DNA of 64,000 bases from Adiantum capillus-veneris (taxonomy: Eukaryota; Streptophyta; Polypodiopsida; Polypodiales; Pteridaceae). Below, in pieces: positions 21,948 through 33,867 of the stretch (its first letter is position 1; every line of letters starts with the position of its first letter). The translations under genes were made by a program, and so were the position numbers. The notes beneath the pieces were generated by a model that was given only the letters and a program-made list of their open reading frames with translations, had not been told where the DNA came from and ran no database searches. Where the stretch lies: contig CM043944.1 in NCBI GenBank assembly GCA_014529385.2, forward strand, positions 64,562,248 through 64,626,247, read 5' to 3'.

Positions 21948-22922
21948 GAGGCCCTCCTCTTGCCAGTGAATCGTTGCAGTAGGACTAGCTTCCCTCGGCG
22001 CTGTCAGTATGTGACGAACGAGCCAAGCTGTGTACTAAAAGAAGGGTGTCTCCCGGTGATCGGCTGGAGTAAAGAGATCCCGCCAAAACCACTCCCCTGG
22101 GTCCCACTGCACTCACACCAAAGGTCGGCTTTCCTATGACACAAGTCCTCCCACTGATGCCCACAACTTTGATAAGTTGAAAACAACACTCGGCCACCTC
22201 TGATGCCTCGAAAGTGACTTTGTGGAGGTGACCCTCCCTCTGAACCTCGAAGAACATGCAGGCACCCATGTTTGTGCAAGACCTAACTGAGATGAGGATC
22301 TACAGGTAAAGCCTATACAGTATCCTAATACATGCTCTACACCCCTCTCATGTCTTGCAGTTGAATAGCCTGAGTCTCCTCAGAAAGTACTGTGAACTAC
22401 AACCAATCCTCAATTGTACGAGCTGGACTCTATGCCATGGGACTCCAAGAGACATGAGACGTGCTACCAACCATGTGGCCTTGCTGAGTAATGACCAGAG
22501 GGTTCCACACAAGTGGATACCTCAAGCGCTTCTCAATGCATGTGGGTTGATGCTACTCGAGACCACCCCGCTACTCGAGACCACCCGGCAGCTGCTCCCA
22601 AGACTGAAACAAGCTCGTTGTGAAGCGATACTTCCGCCTCCTACTTTGGCCTACTCTACGCATCTTTGTGAAAATCCAAGGGGTGGACAGTCTCCAAGGG
22701 CCACCCGTCTATGGGACTCTGGCCTAAATTGAGTGAAGCAACAGCTCCTTCCAGGCCTCCTGTCCTGGAAGAAGTCCTTTGACCACCCATAAGTTTTCCA
22801 AGGAGGGCTCTACTCTTACATGCTAGATCAATGATCCCCAACCCTCTCTGAGAGCAAGGTAAAGTGATGACTTGCAAAGAGACCGTGGCCCAAGCTGACC
22901 GTGTGTCTCGCCCAAACCGCAA
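21948..22922 (-). pseudogene. LINE B ORF2 thumb/connection
   Basis: From 22,922 down, the minus strand reads FLRFGRDTRSAWATVS and SQRGLGIIDLACKSRALLGKL, the usual W..V..P...GGLGI.D block of plant LINEs. The rest, towards the zinc module, is broken by stops. Confidence 0.65.
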
Positions 22923-22999
22923 AAATTCTTGATCAACCGCTCTAGCCGGCTAATGCAAGAGCTCAAGAAGATCTAGTAAGATGTCGACAAAACAAGAAT

Positions 23000-23805
23000 A
23001 AGGGATACCTCTATAGCAATGTCTTCCAATGGCGCTCAAGACACAAGATCAACACCACATATGGCATCAAAAGAACTCCAACCAAACCACAACTCAAAGA
23101 TGAGTAATCCCTTAAGAATCTACAAGCACATGCCCACCCAAAAGACCATCATGAAAACCCTGGTATGAATTTACAGTACACGCTAATTAATGCACTTGAG
23201 TCAGCTTCGTCCCATGGATTGACAATTATATTTGTGGTTCTCGTTACGTCTGCAATAATATAGGAATCACAAATTGATTCTTCAAAACCACAATTTTGAA
23301 GCGTATATACACCACCAAACAAGCAAGATTCCATAACTTACCCTACTCCAAACTGCCTACGGCCTGTACCCTGCGGGAAATAGACTGTATCTCCCAAACC
23401 ACAACTCCAAAAGAGCTGCTTTCAAGCCCCAAAAATTTGCACTTTCTGCAAAATTGGCACAAATAGCAAGCTACCATGGCACGGCTACACGTAGGAAAGA
23501 ATAATCAAGGGCAAAAAATTGCATCAAAAAGCATGGAGGAGGCACAATGATTCAAGACCTGCAAATTTCTCATATTTGGTTGAACTTTTTTATGTTTTTA
23601 CATGAGTTTTAGCTATATACAAGTCACAGCTCAAAAATCTCAACTACGGGCTCTTACATTAACCCAACAGCTGGCGCTACACTAGCGACTTGGACTGCAT
23701 ATACATGTGCTCGCTAAAGAAAGCTAAAAAGACCACCAAATGAAACCTCACACACCCGTTTTAACACATGTAGTCGTGTCCATGTGTACAAATTCACAAA
23801 AGAAG
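23000..23805. mobile_element. unidentified insertion inside LINE B
   Basis: The ORF2 protein pattern breaks off at LLILDIRFF near 23,805 and resumes at ERLIKNFLRFG-like sequence near 22,960. The roughly 800 bp between have no LINE similarity that I can see, and no coding motif. The ends are approximate and no target duplication was confirmed. Confidence 0.4.
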
Positions 23806-24330
23806 CGGATATCCAAAATGAGCAACAACGTGATGTACCACATGGTAGCCAATAACCATGCCAGTGCAAGAGAGAGTGGTGCTGAGCTCCAATGATGATT
23901 TCTTCCTAATGGAAAGGAGGAGGGGAGTAATTTGCTGCTTTGGTGACATATCCAACCCAACGTGACAACCCAAGTAGCCTACGGGTGTCATTAGGGGGAT
24001 CCACCTAAAGCGCTCTCTAGTGACCAATCAGGCATGGGAGCACTACCAACCCAAAAATCCAATGTCCTCCTGATGGAAAGGAGGAGAGGAGTAATTTGCT
24101 GCTTTGGTGACAGATACAACCCAACCTGACAACCCAAGTAGCCTACGGATGTCCCTAGGGGGATGCACCTAAAGCGCTCTTTGGAGACCAAGCAGGCATG
24201 GGAGCACTACCAACCCAGAAATCCCCTGTCTTTCGCCAGTTGATCCGCGCTCCCGATGCGCAACAGAAAACCTCTAGAGACTGCTCACACCTGTGCAAGT
24301 TGGCCTCCCGAGCCTCTAGAAACATGACTC
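23806..24330 (-). pseudogene. LINE B RT C-terminal part with tandem duplication
   Basis: The frames FRWIPL.T.VGYLGC.VGL and SPKQQITPLLLSIR appear twice, at 23,890-24,050 and 24,051-24,215. This is the conserved YLG block after the RT active site. It marks a tandem duplication of about 163 bp inside the coding region, with the two units differing at a modest number of positions. Confidence 0.75.
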
Positions 24331-24790
24331 AGACATCAACGAACTCAAGGTCCAAAAGCTCATCCCCTCTAATGGGTAGCTGCAGTCCCTGTAAACCAAC
24401 CTTGTATGAGGACAAAAATCTGCTCATTGCCTCACATAGAAGAGGAACAGGAAGGAAGCAAGAGAGCAGCCCTGTCGAACTGAACATGTGAGCATGAAGC
24501 ATTCTCCTCTTCCCCCTGCCAAAAGCACTTGACTGTGCACACATTTATAGAGAGACGACACTCCCCGGATCCGTGCATCTGAAAACCCCATCTGTCGAAT
24601 AGCGTCCTCAAGGAAGCCCCAATCAACTCTCTCATACGCCTTCTCAAAATCGAGAAGTACGACAAGATCCTCTCCTCGGAGACGTGTGAGAGTATTTGTC
24701 TCCCAAATCAATCTCTCACTCATGTTGTTAGGCATCTCCCGAGTGTGCAGAATGTGGTGGTAATCGCTACAAAGATCTTGACCAAGCACC
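24331..24790 (-). pseudogene. LINE B RT palm
   Basis: The minus strand shows LVVLLDFEKAYERVDW (motif A with catalytic Asp), FLEDAIRQMGFS and SVRQGCSLASFLF (motif B). Further on, LDLEFVDV stands where F.DD is expected, so the catalytic Asp-Asp is Asp-Val. Frameshifts also separate the blocks. The polymerase cannot be active. Confidence 0.8.
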
Positions 24791-25565
24791 TCTCAATACT
24801 CCGAACAGTAGTTGGGAGTCAAACCATTTTCCCTAGGGCCAGCTCCCCTTGGTGAGTGCCTTGAGGGCCTCTTGAATCTCCTCTGGCTGAAGGGGGTTCT
24901 CTAGCCTCTGGTGCATCTCCTTAGTGACTAAAAAAGGCATTTGTGCCCACACTTGCTCTCAGCATGCATCTTGACGCTCAGCTGAGAGTAGCTCAAGGTA
25001 AAAGTCAGTAGCAACTGCACGCATATCCTCGGGTTCTGTAGCAATAGAACTAATCGGGCCTCCTCAAGTGGCAAACATTGATGTGCGCATTGCGAGGATC
25101 CACAATCTCAAAAAACTCACCAGTAACTTTGTCCTCCAACTAAGTCCATTGAGATGCATGATGATGGTAGGCAAACTCATGGCTCCGCTCCTCAATGGTG
25201 TTGGGCTTGCTACATCTGCCCCTCCATCCAAGGGGCCAAGGCTATCCGGGTGACGCTCTAGCATTCTCTGTAAGGAAGCAATGCCCGGTCGGAGCCGTTT
25301 CTCCTTCTCCCTGATAGCAGACAAACAAGTAGTAGACTTCTGGAGGAAGAAACGACTAAGCTCGGCCAAGTCAAAGGCCGCTTTAGAACCAGGGTCCTCC
25401 TATGTGTCCACACTCGCTGTCCGAATTGCCAAAACCTTCTATTTGAGCTCCGCGTCCAACAAAATCCTATCGGGGTGTGCAACATGACACGGTCACTCCT
25501 TTGTTGATTTGACACAGTAAGAATCACCGGTGCATGATTAGAAAAGGAAAGAAGAATGCCAAGAA
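24791..25565 (-). pseudogene. LINE B endonuclease end and linker
   Basis: SNHAPVILTVSNQQR at 25,490-25,540 is the last endonuclease motif and matches SDHAPVILIVRDRQR of LINE A. The linker LSRFFLQKSTTCLSAIREKE matches LSRLFLQESLACLAAMREEE. The element is truncated just upstream, the common outcome of incomplete LINE reverse transcription. Confidence 0.75.
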
Positions 25566-25639
25566 GCTTGTTCAACAAAAGAAATTGACAACCCCATAAT
25601 TATCTGCCAATCAAAAGGCGAAATACTACAAGTAGTGAA

Positions 25640-26195
25640 AGTGCTTTGGGTCGGGGATGTCTTAGCAAAGTGCCCTAAGAAAGAGGAGAAGCCAGTAGAA
25701 AAGGTAGAAACTTCAAAGGAAAACCTTCGGATTGTACGAGTATTTGTGATTCCTTTTAGTCTCGAGAATTCTCCTACGACACTGAATAGGATAATGGATC
25801 GGATTTTTCGAGACCACAGACAATTTATGGGCACATTTTTCGACATCATTGCATGTGCCAAATTTGAAGGAAAGCATCAAGAGCATTTGTTGCAAGTCTT
25901 AAAGCCTTACATGAACATAGATTGGTTATCAACAGGAAGGAAGGTGAGTTCTTTTTATCGGAGATACACTTTGTTTCCTCCAAGGGTGCTAGCATGGATC
26001 ACGCTATAGTGGCGGCTATTCCAGATTAGCCTCCTGTGAGGAATGCACATGATGTAAAGAGCTTTTTGGGATTATGCTCTTACTGTAGGCGGTTCATTTG
26101 ATAGCTTGCAGAGATGGATTTGCCGTTGCACACCCTAACTTAGAAAGCAGTACCATTTGAACCGACTGGCCTACTACCCAGGCAGTATTTGGACA
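25640..26195 (+). pseudogene. gypsy RT fragment
   Basis: The frame has TTLNRIMDRIFRDHRQFMGTFF followed by DIIACAKFEGKHQEHL, INWLST-like words and SSFYRRYTLF. After 26,010 RNAHDVKSFLGL.SY.RRF and AVPFEPTG appear. This is the RT core to RNase H junction of a Ty3/gypsy pol. The FxDD position reads FFDI, so a catalytic Asp is missing. It shares its type with gypsy A but is a separate, shorter copy. No LTR is linked to it. Confidence 0.8.
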
Positions 26196-26550
26196 GCTAA
26201 ACCATATTGCATTGATTTCAGCTTGTATTAATGAGTAGATAATCAAAAAATCAGCACTCAGCTAATGGAGAGTATACACAGAATAATAAGGAGAGATAGA
26301 AATTGAAAGATGGAGATGGGATGAGGAGAGATGGAGAGGCGGAGTTTTCCTCCAACAGAGCACTCGCCTCTCAAACGGCGTCCCCTTTCAGTATTTCTTT
26401 GTTTGACTAAAGATATATAAATATAGTAAACTTGAGAGAGGACGCCCTGCTTATGGGAGAGCAACCCAAGAGAGAGACAGAGAAAGTGCAAAAAGGACCT
26501 ATACGACTGGCTATGCAGCCCTTTGGTTTGTGTGAATGCGTGTTTAAATA
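26196..26550. other. unassigned stretch
   Basis: No coding motif. GA-rich runs at 26,310-26,340 and 26,470-26,480. Confidence 0.3.
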
Positions 26551-26676
26551 TGCTAGGTGTGTCATTTGTGCACATCTCCTATTCTTAACTGAGCTCGAAA
26601 TGGGTTGTTAAAAGATGCTAGATGTGTCATTTGTGCACATATCCTATTCTTAACTGAGCTCAAAATTGGTTGTTTT
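26551..26676 (+). repeat. 65-bp tandem duplication
   Basis: TGCTAG.TGTGTCATTTGTG followed by CACAT.TCCTATTC and TTAACTGAGCTC occurs at 26,551 and again at 26,616. Confidence 0.9.
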
Positions 26677-26766
26677 GGACAAGTGACCAGTTCTTCACTG
26701 CAAGTCATTGTGTGTGTGGTCGTCCTCGGCTGAAAATGACAGCTTTGGAGTTGCCCAATTCCTGCT

Positions 26767-26930
26767 ATGCATGTAGTGTCAATTCTTGGGGTCTCTAGGG
26801 ACTTTCCATGTATGGAGTGCTAGTTGCCATGCATGCCTTGTCGATGTGATGCATGTAGTGTCAATTCTTGGGGTCTCTAGGGACTTTCCATGTATGGAGT
26901 GCTAGTTGCCATGCATGCCTTGTCGAAGTG
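26767..26930 (+). repeat. 82-bp near-identical tandem duplication
   Basis: The unit beginning ATGCATGTAGTGTCAATTC starts at 26,767 and again at 26,849. The two copies look identical or nearly so, which indicates a recent event. Confidence 0.9.
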
Positions 26931-26944
26931 TCCACCTGCTTTAT

Positions 26945-27539
26945 AGTTAATTTAGCTATTCCATGTAGGATTCACACGGAATAATATTGAGAAAACCTTG
27001 CAGAAAGAGAACCCCACACTAAGGACCAGAATAATACTGAGAAAACCTTGCAGAAAAAGAACACAACACTAGGAACCAAAAGATGGGCTGGTCCCCTCCT
27101 CCTCCTTCCCCTCGGAAGATTTTTATTAGTTCTGAACTATTACAAGCATATAAACTGGAAAAGCGTACACTATTCTTTATGTTAGAGGCTATTCTGATTA
27201 ATAAGAATGCATGTATTCATGAGCCTATTGGCTGAATTTCGTCATGCCTGTAACTGAGAACGGCTATTTCTGCCTCGCTATGGAGTTTTCTTGGCGGGAG
27301 CAATCTCTATTCCTATCCGCTCACGTATGGGGTGGAGCACCTTGGCTGAAATTTGCAACTTGAATACGATAGAGTGCTGGAAAACGGAGGGGACAACCAA
27401 TACTACACTTGCCAAAGTGCGGCTATGCCCCTCGGAGGCACAAACAAGCTTTTATGGCTGCCCGTCACCTTTGTCGCAAGCTGTGTAGGTTCTGCACAAC
27501 CCTCACAAGAGCTTTGAGCAAGAAATTGGTGGTGGGAGT
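26945..27539 (+). repeat. long direct repeat, left copy
   Basis: This ~570-590 bp segment recurs at 28,568-29,112. Shared words include TTAATTTAGCTATTC, AAAGATGGGCT / AGAAGATGGGCT, GGCTGAATTT, CACCTTGGCTGAAATTTGC, AGCTTTTATGGCTGCCCG and GCTTTGAGCAAGAAATT. The pair flanks a minus-strand gypsy fragment and may be LTRs. The right end of this copy overlaps the end of a pol reading frame, which is odd for an LTR. Confidence 0.8.
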
Positions 27540-28170
27540 TTGTAGTTGTTGCCATATTTTACTAAAGTCAGAGCCGTCAAGGTACATCTCGGTGAGTAGG
27601 GATTCCAACTCTTGATGATGTATACTCGTTATAGCATTTACTTGGGAGAGTCGAGAAAGAGCATCAGCAACTACATTCTTGCTTCCAGAAGTGTGTAGTA
27701 TTTGAAAGTGAAACATAGAGAGGAAATTGGCCTATCTCATCTATTTTTTAGACAACTTACGACAAAATCAAGTAATTAGAAAGACGCTTCTTTATTGCTC
27801 TTTTATCAGTGATGTTACTGACCATGGGTATAGGCCAATCACTAGCACTTGCATCTACATCATATCGCTACCTTTTGAAACAAAAGGACGGTTTCTGATT
27901 TTCATAAACTGTGATAGAATGAATTTTGTAATGCCAAGGCATTCCAAAAATAACATTGCATCCTTGTATTGGAGCAACTAGGAAAGACTCTCAAACAGAG
28001 TACTTTCCAATCTTCAAAATCAAATGGCCTTGCAGTAGAGTAAAGTTTGTGATCAACCCCTCGCAGGCTAAACCAGAACTAATTGGAGTTTCCAACCTCT
28101 TGCGAGTGAGACCAAGAGATTCCGTTGTATCCAACGAGTTGAAGTTGTTTGTTGACGAGCTTGGATAAAA
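27465..28170 (-). pseudogene. gypsy protease and RNase H fragments, internally deleted
   Basis: Minus strand, 5' to 3': RKRLETPISSGLACEG then GCNVIFGMPWHYKIHSIT (end of a retroviral-type protease), then directly NFLSMFHFQILHTSGSKN and VVADALSRLSQVN (end of RNase H). The RT between them has been deleted. A stop lies upstream of LVAPIQGC. The element would run gag, protease, RNase H from high to low coordinates, in agreement with the gag-like piece at 28.3-28.5 kb. Confidence 0.7.
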
Positions 28171-28271
28171 AAAGATGAGAAATCATTGTCCATTTAAACT
28201 ACCCCACCCCTTTAGTAACTGCCTTTTTCCTTTCTCCTTCTTGGTATTAGCTTATCTCCAGCTTTGAATGT

Positions 28272-28460
28272 CTATGTTGGAGCCTCAACCAATGGTATAT
28301 CCTGAGTCGGCTCTAAGGGATTTTGAGGTGGCTCCTCCATCATATTTGCTTTCCCTTCAAGGGTCTTAAGCACTTGTTGCACTTTTGGCTGAGCGAGAGC
28401 GGCCTCTACTTCTGTCATCTGTTTCATGAGGTGCTCAAGCTCTTCTGATTGTACTGCCAT
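28272..28460 (-). pseudogene. gag-proximal coiled-coil fragment
   Basis: A 62-codon minus-strand frame begins MAVQSEELEHLMKQMTEVE, is rich in Glu, Gln and Leu, and ends in a proline-rich tail. It lies just upstream of the protease remnant in the same orientation, where gag starts in gypsy elements. No gag core motif is present, so the call depends on position. Confidence 0.4.
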
Positions 28461-28567
28461 GTCAGGTATGTTTCTGCCAAGAATCGTCTCTTCTTAGGAA
28501 AGGAACAGAGGACCTTGCTGTAATACCCTTGTCATAGAAATGAAAGCATGCACTTAATACTTTAGAA

Positions 28568-29112
28568 TTAATTTAGCTATTCTATTAGGATTCCACACAG
28601 AATAATACTGAGAAAACAACGCAGAAAAAGAACATAGCACTAGGGACCAGAAGATGGGCTCAACCCCCCCCCCCCCCCGGCAGAGATTTTCTATTCTTTT
28701 TAGAATTGTTACAAGCACATAAACAGGAAAAGCTCACACTATTCTATGTCCTGAAGGCTAATGATGCATAAGATTGCATGTATTTATGAGACTATTGGCT
28801 GAATTTTGTCATACTTGTAGCCAAGAACGGCTATTTTTTCTTCGTTCTAGAGTCTTCTTGGAGGGAGAAATCTCTACTGTTTCCTGCTCACTTATTGGGG
28901 TACCCGAACGTGTGCACCTTGGCTGAAATTTGCGACTCAAATTCGACAGAGTGCTGAAAAATTGAGCGGACAGCCAATACTACACTTGTGTAAGTGTCGC
29001 TATTCCCCATGGGGGTGCACACAAGCTTTTATGGCTGCCCGTCACTTTTGTCCCAAGTTGCGTAGGCACGGCCCTCAGAGGAGCTTTGAGCAAGAAATTA
29101 TTGGTGGGAGAG
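28568..29112 (+). repeat. long direct repeat, right copy
   Basis: Matches 26,945-27,539. A run of about 15 C lies near 28,664-28,678, where the left copy has a CT-rich stretch. TGTAATACCC at 28,521 could be the LTR edge, in which case this copy is the 5' LTR of the minus-strand gypsy piece. Confidence 0.75.
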
Positions 29113-29835
29113 AGAGAGGGTTGAACTGAGCGATGAGAGAGAGAGAGGTCTGGTCATAAGTGATCCAAGGGCTTTATCAAAATCAGTGGAACCAATATCA
29201 AAACTAGAATCAAACAATCTCAATCGGCACTAAGACAAGTTCAAAATAGATAAACTCTATTTAAAACAAATTCCAAACAGTATTCTCGAACAATTTCTTT
29301 CAAGCAGATGGCTCTCCTCGTTGCAAAAGAGTGGATGTCCAACTCCATGCTCCCAAATGCTTTTGGATGCTTGTTCATGGCTCCTATTACATGTTATCTA
29401 CTCACAACCAACAAGAGCTTCAAAAACTTTAATTTTACACATGCTGCGATTTTCTACAAAAACCCGACTTTTTTTTCAAAATTGTTGGAATCAAAATCCA
29501 TTTCAATCAATGGGTAGGCTCGTCAAGAGGATGAGCTTTGACTTCGGTTGCATATCCAAATTCTCAACTGTTGTGTGTTTTAGAGGCTTCTGCAAAATAG
29601 AAAAACATCAAAAAGCATGTTTTTAATGCTTTTTAGGGTAGAAACAGACCCTTGTTTCTTCTTTTTCTCCTCTTGTCATTTCTGCTTCCATTTGTAGGTT
29701 GATGTAGAACCAATTTGCTTGTGAAAATGACTTAACCGATTAAAAAAAAATTTAAGTAGAATTTGGAAGCGCCATCTTGTTCATTCTGCTCTTGAAAGGA
29801 CAGGAGGTATGCTTTCAGAAAAGCACACGACTGAA
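29113..29835. other. unassigned stretch
   Basis: It starts with short (GA)n runs at 29,108-29,145. No recognisable coding sequence. The end leads into a primer-binding site on the minus strand, so this is probably leader DNA of another minus-strand LTR element. Confidence 0.3.
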
Positions 29836-29847
29836 GCTCTAATATCA
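29836..29847 (-). other. primer-binding site, minus strand
   Basis: The minus strand reads TGATATTAGAGC, two transitions away from TGGTATCAGAGC. One base further on the LTR-like ..CCCATTACA end begins at 29,849. A minus-strand LTR retrotransposon therefore has its 5' LTR to the right of 29,849. Confidence 0.55.
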
Positions 29848-29848
29848 C

Positions 29849-30500
<652 letters not shown>

Positions 30501-30561
30501 CGATGTAGTTCCAGTAGGTACAAGACTAATCATCTTTGATCTTGGTATTGCATGACTCTAT

Positions 30562-31464
30562 CTAGAGGTCCAAAGCCTTCTTTAAATAGGCAATGGAAAC
30601 GTCCACGTATCTCATAGTATACGGTGCAATGGCATATGTAGTGTAATTCTGTCTCCAGCTCTCTGTCTCCAGCTCCATTCCGCATAACTTGCAAATTCTG
30701 CTCTCAAGTGGGATTCCCCTAAATCTGCCAAATTCAATTTCCAGCTCGTGTGAGGATGTACGAATCTGACCAATAGCACATCTCAAACCATGAGACAGGT
30801 GGGTATCCATGTAGCTCGGGCAAATCACAAATCCATCTTCAGATAGCTGTAGGAAGTTTTCTTTGTAGTCGGCCATCTTCGTGCCCAATTCTTGTGTAGG
30901 GTCTACGCATGTCCTCTTAGTATCCAACTGTATAAGATCCTGACGGATGATTTTATTAATCTCCGTTTGTGTAATTGCCAGTGATGGAGCCTCAAGAGAG
31001 TATTGGAAGGGGGGTAATCTTTCCATATTGAACCCATGTCTGTGAAACCACGAGGAAAGTTGCACCTACCAGCATGATGTATCCCCTTTCATTGCTAATC
31101 GTCGAGAGGATTCGAGGGCCAGTCTAGTATATCGGCAATTATTTGTATCCCACAAACCATGTATAAAGGACACTGATCTGGTAAGAGCTTCAATTTCTAT
31201 CAGAGGGGCAGCTAGTTCCGCTCGGTTAATCGCATGTGGTATGGAGGCCTTGGCTCTAATCATTCGGGAAATCATAGATACCAAAGGTCTCTCCATTGAC
31301 TTCCAATTATCCTGATCCACAAATGGTCCCCAAATCTGGACCCCATAAAGCATAGCCAAAGCAATCACAGTATCAAAGAGCCAAAGTTTTGTTCGTGGTT
31401 CCTGAAACTGCAGTTGTGAACAAATCCTCTCCAACCCTCCCAAGGCCGCAGAGGCTCTAGACAA
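30562..31464 (-). pseudogene. LINE C ORF2 C-terminal part
   Basis: Two open pieces (31,464-31,066 and 31,065-30,562) are joined in one frame by a TAG codon. The first carries YGVQIWGPF and the region after the RT, the second RICKLCGMELETES, a partial CxxC zinc motif near the C-terminus. A TGA codon separates the first piece from the RT palm upstream (ADA-stop-LSRASAALGG), which looks like a CpG-type change of CGA to TGA. Together they form the ORF2 thumb and tail. Confidence 0.7.
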
Positions 31465-33097
31465 TCAAGCATCCGCTGCTTTCTTAAGAGTAAACTTCGG
31501 TCCTGCAAATACCACACCAAGGTATGTGTATGCGTCTATGTACTCTACTGTATCCTGGCCATATGCAAATGTAGGTTCCGATCTCCTAACCCACTGTGGT
31601 GTGGTGTTAAACACCATAACTTTGGTTTTACCCAAGTTTACTGATAGTCCACTGTCCTCCGCTAATTTATGTAATGCATCTAGCTGCTTCTGCATTCCAT
31701 CTGGTGATTCTACTATCAATACAATATCATCTGCATACAACAACAAAGGGATCCATGACCGTGCAAGTTGAGCACCTCTATCCACCTCTCTATCAATGTA
31801 ATCTGATACCTCATCTATGTACATACCAAATAAAGTAGGGGACAGTGGGCATCCCTGCTTTACTCCAACGGTGGATTGAACAATGTCGGAATCCCCTTCT
31901 GGAGTACGTACATACCGACCCGTATAAGGCCATGATCCCCCAAATAACCTCTTTGGGGACCCCTAACTCTTGCATCCTGCGCATCAATTTGGCCCTTGGT
32001 ACTGTATCAAAATCTTTCCGAAAATCCACAAAGCAACAATACATCCTTCTCCCGCTTGCTCTTTCTTCCTCAATAATGGCTCTAAGCGTAAGAATATGAT
32101 CTAAAGTGGAATAACCACTCCTGAATCCAGCTTGTCCTGTTGCCCTTATGCCCTCATTCTCTGCCCATCTACTCAATTTTTGTTTAAGAATGGATGCGTA
32201 CAGTCGGGTCAATGTGTGACCTACCATAATGGTACGGTAGTTCTTGGGTATCATAGGATTCCCTGACTTGAAAATAGGTACGATAATAGATAATTTCCAA
32301 GATTCAGGTAATCCTTCACACATGACCCGATTAAACAGACGAGCAAGGACACTTGAAAGTAGAACCCTGGCATGGATCAGATGTTCTGCTACTAAACCAT
32401 CATGATCATATGCTCTTCTTGTCTTCATCTTATCAATGGATTTTTTCACCATTTCCGTAGTAAAGAAAGTACTAGTAGCAGGGCATGGCTCTAGCGGATC
32501 TAGTAATGGAGGCTGTCCAGATACCATATATAATGATGTTACATATTGACCCCAAATCTCAGGAGAAGTAATTGTCGGAGGCGGTGAGTGCTCGTGAAAT
32601 AAATGCCAGGCCTCATGTGAATCCTGACTCAAGAAGAGCTGATATAAATCCTTCTCAAGTTTGGTTAAAAATGCCCTTTTCTTGCAACGTACTATATGCC
32701 GAAGAGCAATCCGAGATTGCTTATATGCGATGATCCCAAGTGTAAGCTCTTTCTGGACCTGGGTTCTCATCTCTCTGCATTCCTCGTCATACCAACTGTT
32801 TTGAGGCATGTTCCCAGATCCTCTCTTCTGATCAGGTTGAGTATGTGGGTATGCCTCTTGTGCTGCTCCATGTAGTATCTCTGCTAATTGAGAAGTAATC
32901 TCCTCTACAGTATATACTGGCTCGGCTGCCCACATCCTATAATAGAGCTTTTCCACATAGACTGAATCAGTCTCTGGCATGAAAGTATATCTTGTGTGTG
33001 TCTTCTTCCTTTGTACTTGAGAGGCATTGTATTGGAAGGAGATTGATAAGGTCAAGAGAGCATGATCCACTGCAATCCCAACCGGTCTGGGTCCCAC
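31465..33097 (-). pseudogene. LINE C ORF2 reverse transcriptase
   Basis: RT blocks in order: SIIVPIFKSGNPMIPKNYRT, TGQAGFRSGYSTLDHI, YCCFVDFRKDFDTVPR (motif A, catalytic Asp), a disrupted motif B (KAGMPTVPYF), then after a frameshift near 31,830 LLYADDIVLI (motif C, intact) and LSVNLGKTKVM. The domain sits after the endonuclease with a frameshift near 33,070. It copies element RNA at the nicked target. One more shift and it would be a full RT, so this copy lost activity relatively recently. Confidence 0.85.
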
Positions 33098-33849
33098 CTT
33101 AAGTCCTCGATACTAGAAATAAACCATGGTGAATTCATGACATAATCCAATGTACTGGCCCCATGCCTGTGCGGGAAGCATGTGGATCCCCCAGATAAAG
33201 GGAATTTCTCTAGACCATTGAGTATGGCCAAACCATGTATAGTTGCCATCGCCATGAGATGTCTCCCATATTCAGTGTGTTCTTTATCCTGTGAGTTTCT
33301 AGTAAGCCCCCTCTGTGATAAATCCACTTCTCTGAGCATTTCCTCAGAAGTATCATAGAATACTGCTTGAGAGTTGGCCATTCTGGCATTAAAGCCTCCT
33401 AAGAGAACGATGTCTCCATCTCTAGAGAACTCCCATATGTCATTATTCAATATGGAGAAAGGGGACTGTCCTTTAGGTGAGGAGTAGACTGATGTACTTG
33501 GAGGGAAGTAGCATATAGCGATATATAGAAATCTACCTGTCTCGGCTCTCATTCTCACCCACATATACCTTGCCTGCTCATCTTTCCTGATAATCTGTAG
33601 TAGTGGTTTCATCTCTTCTTTAAATAAGATTGCTACTCCTCCTGAACCCCGACTACCCCATAGAGATCTCTTGTCTGGTCTACCAGCTGTTTTCCATAAA
33701 AAACCCTTCACATGTGGCATAAGCTGTCCCGGTATTTGGTGTGTCTCTGAGTAGCAAACTATGTCTCTGTCCCTAAAGCTGTCTTCAAAGGCACCTACAT
33801 CTAGCCTATATGATCCATCACAATTCCACGACGCTATCCGGAGCGTCAC
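33052..33849 (-). pseudogene. LINE C ORF2 endonuclease
   Basis: The frame starts TLRIASWNCDGSYR and contains CYSETHQIPG (Glu), SRGSGGVAILFK, MWVRMRAE, IAICYFPPS, VLLGGFNARM (Asp/Asn, GGDFN altered to GGFNA) and STLDYVMNS. The final SDH motif appears as VDHALL in the next frame after a frameshift near 33,080. ORF2 lacks an ATG in this frame: the sequence runs from the ORF1 TGA through RCETYG straight into VTLRIASWN in the same frame. Confidence 0.85.
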
Positions 33850-33867
33850 CCCATAGGTCTCGCACCG

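Larger units (their letters stand above)
21111..25565 (-). mobile_element. LINE B, 5'-truncated, same family as LINE A
   Basis: On the minus strand the element runs from an endonuclease C-terminus (SNHAPV near 25,520) through RT to the zf-RVT module and ends ATTAACTAATGGAAG followed by a poly(A) at 21,111-21,124. The same end occurs in LINE A. Compared with A it lacks ORF1 and most of the endonuclease but keeps the RT centre. I could not identify a target duplication. Confidence 0.8.

Noticed and set aside
21111-25565. Target-site duplication for LINE B
   Set aside because: Flanks CGAAGGGACC on the left and AAGAAGCTTG on the right do not match. Probably lost through later rearrangement at the 5' end.
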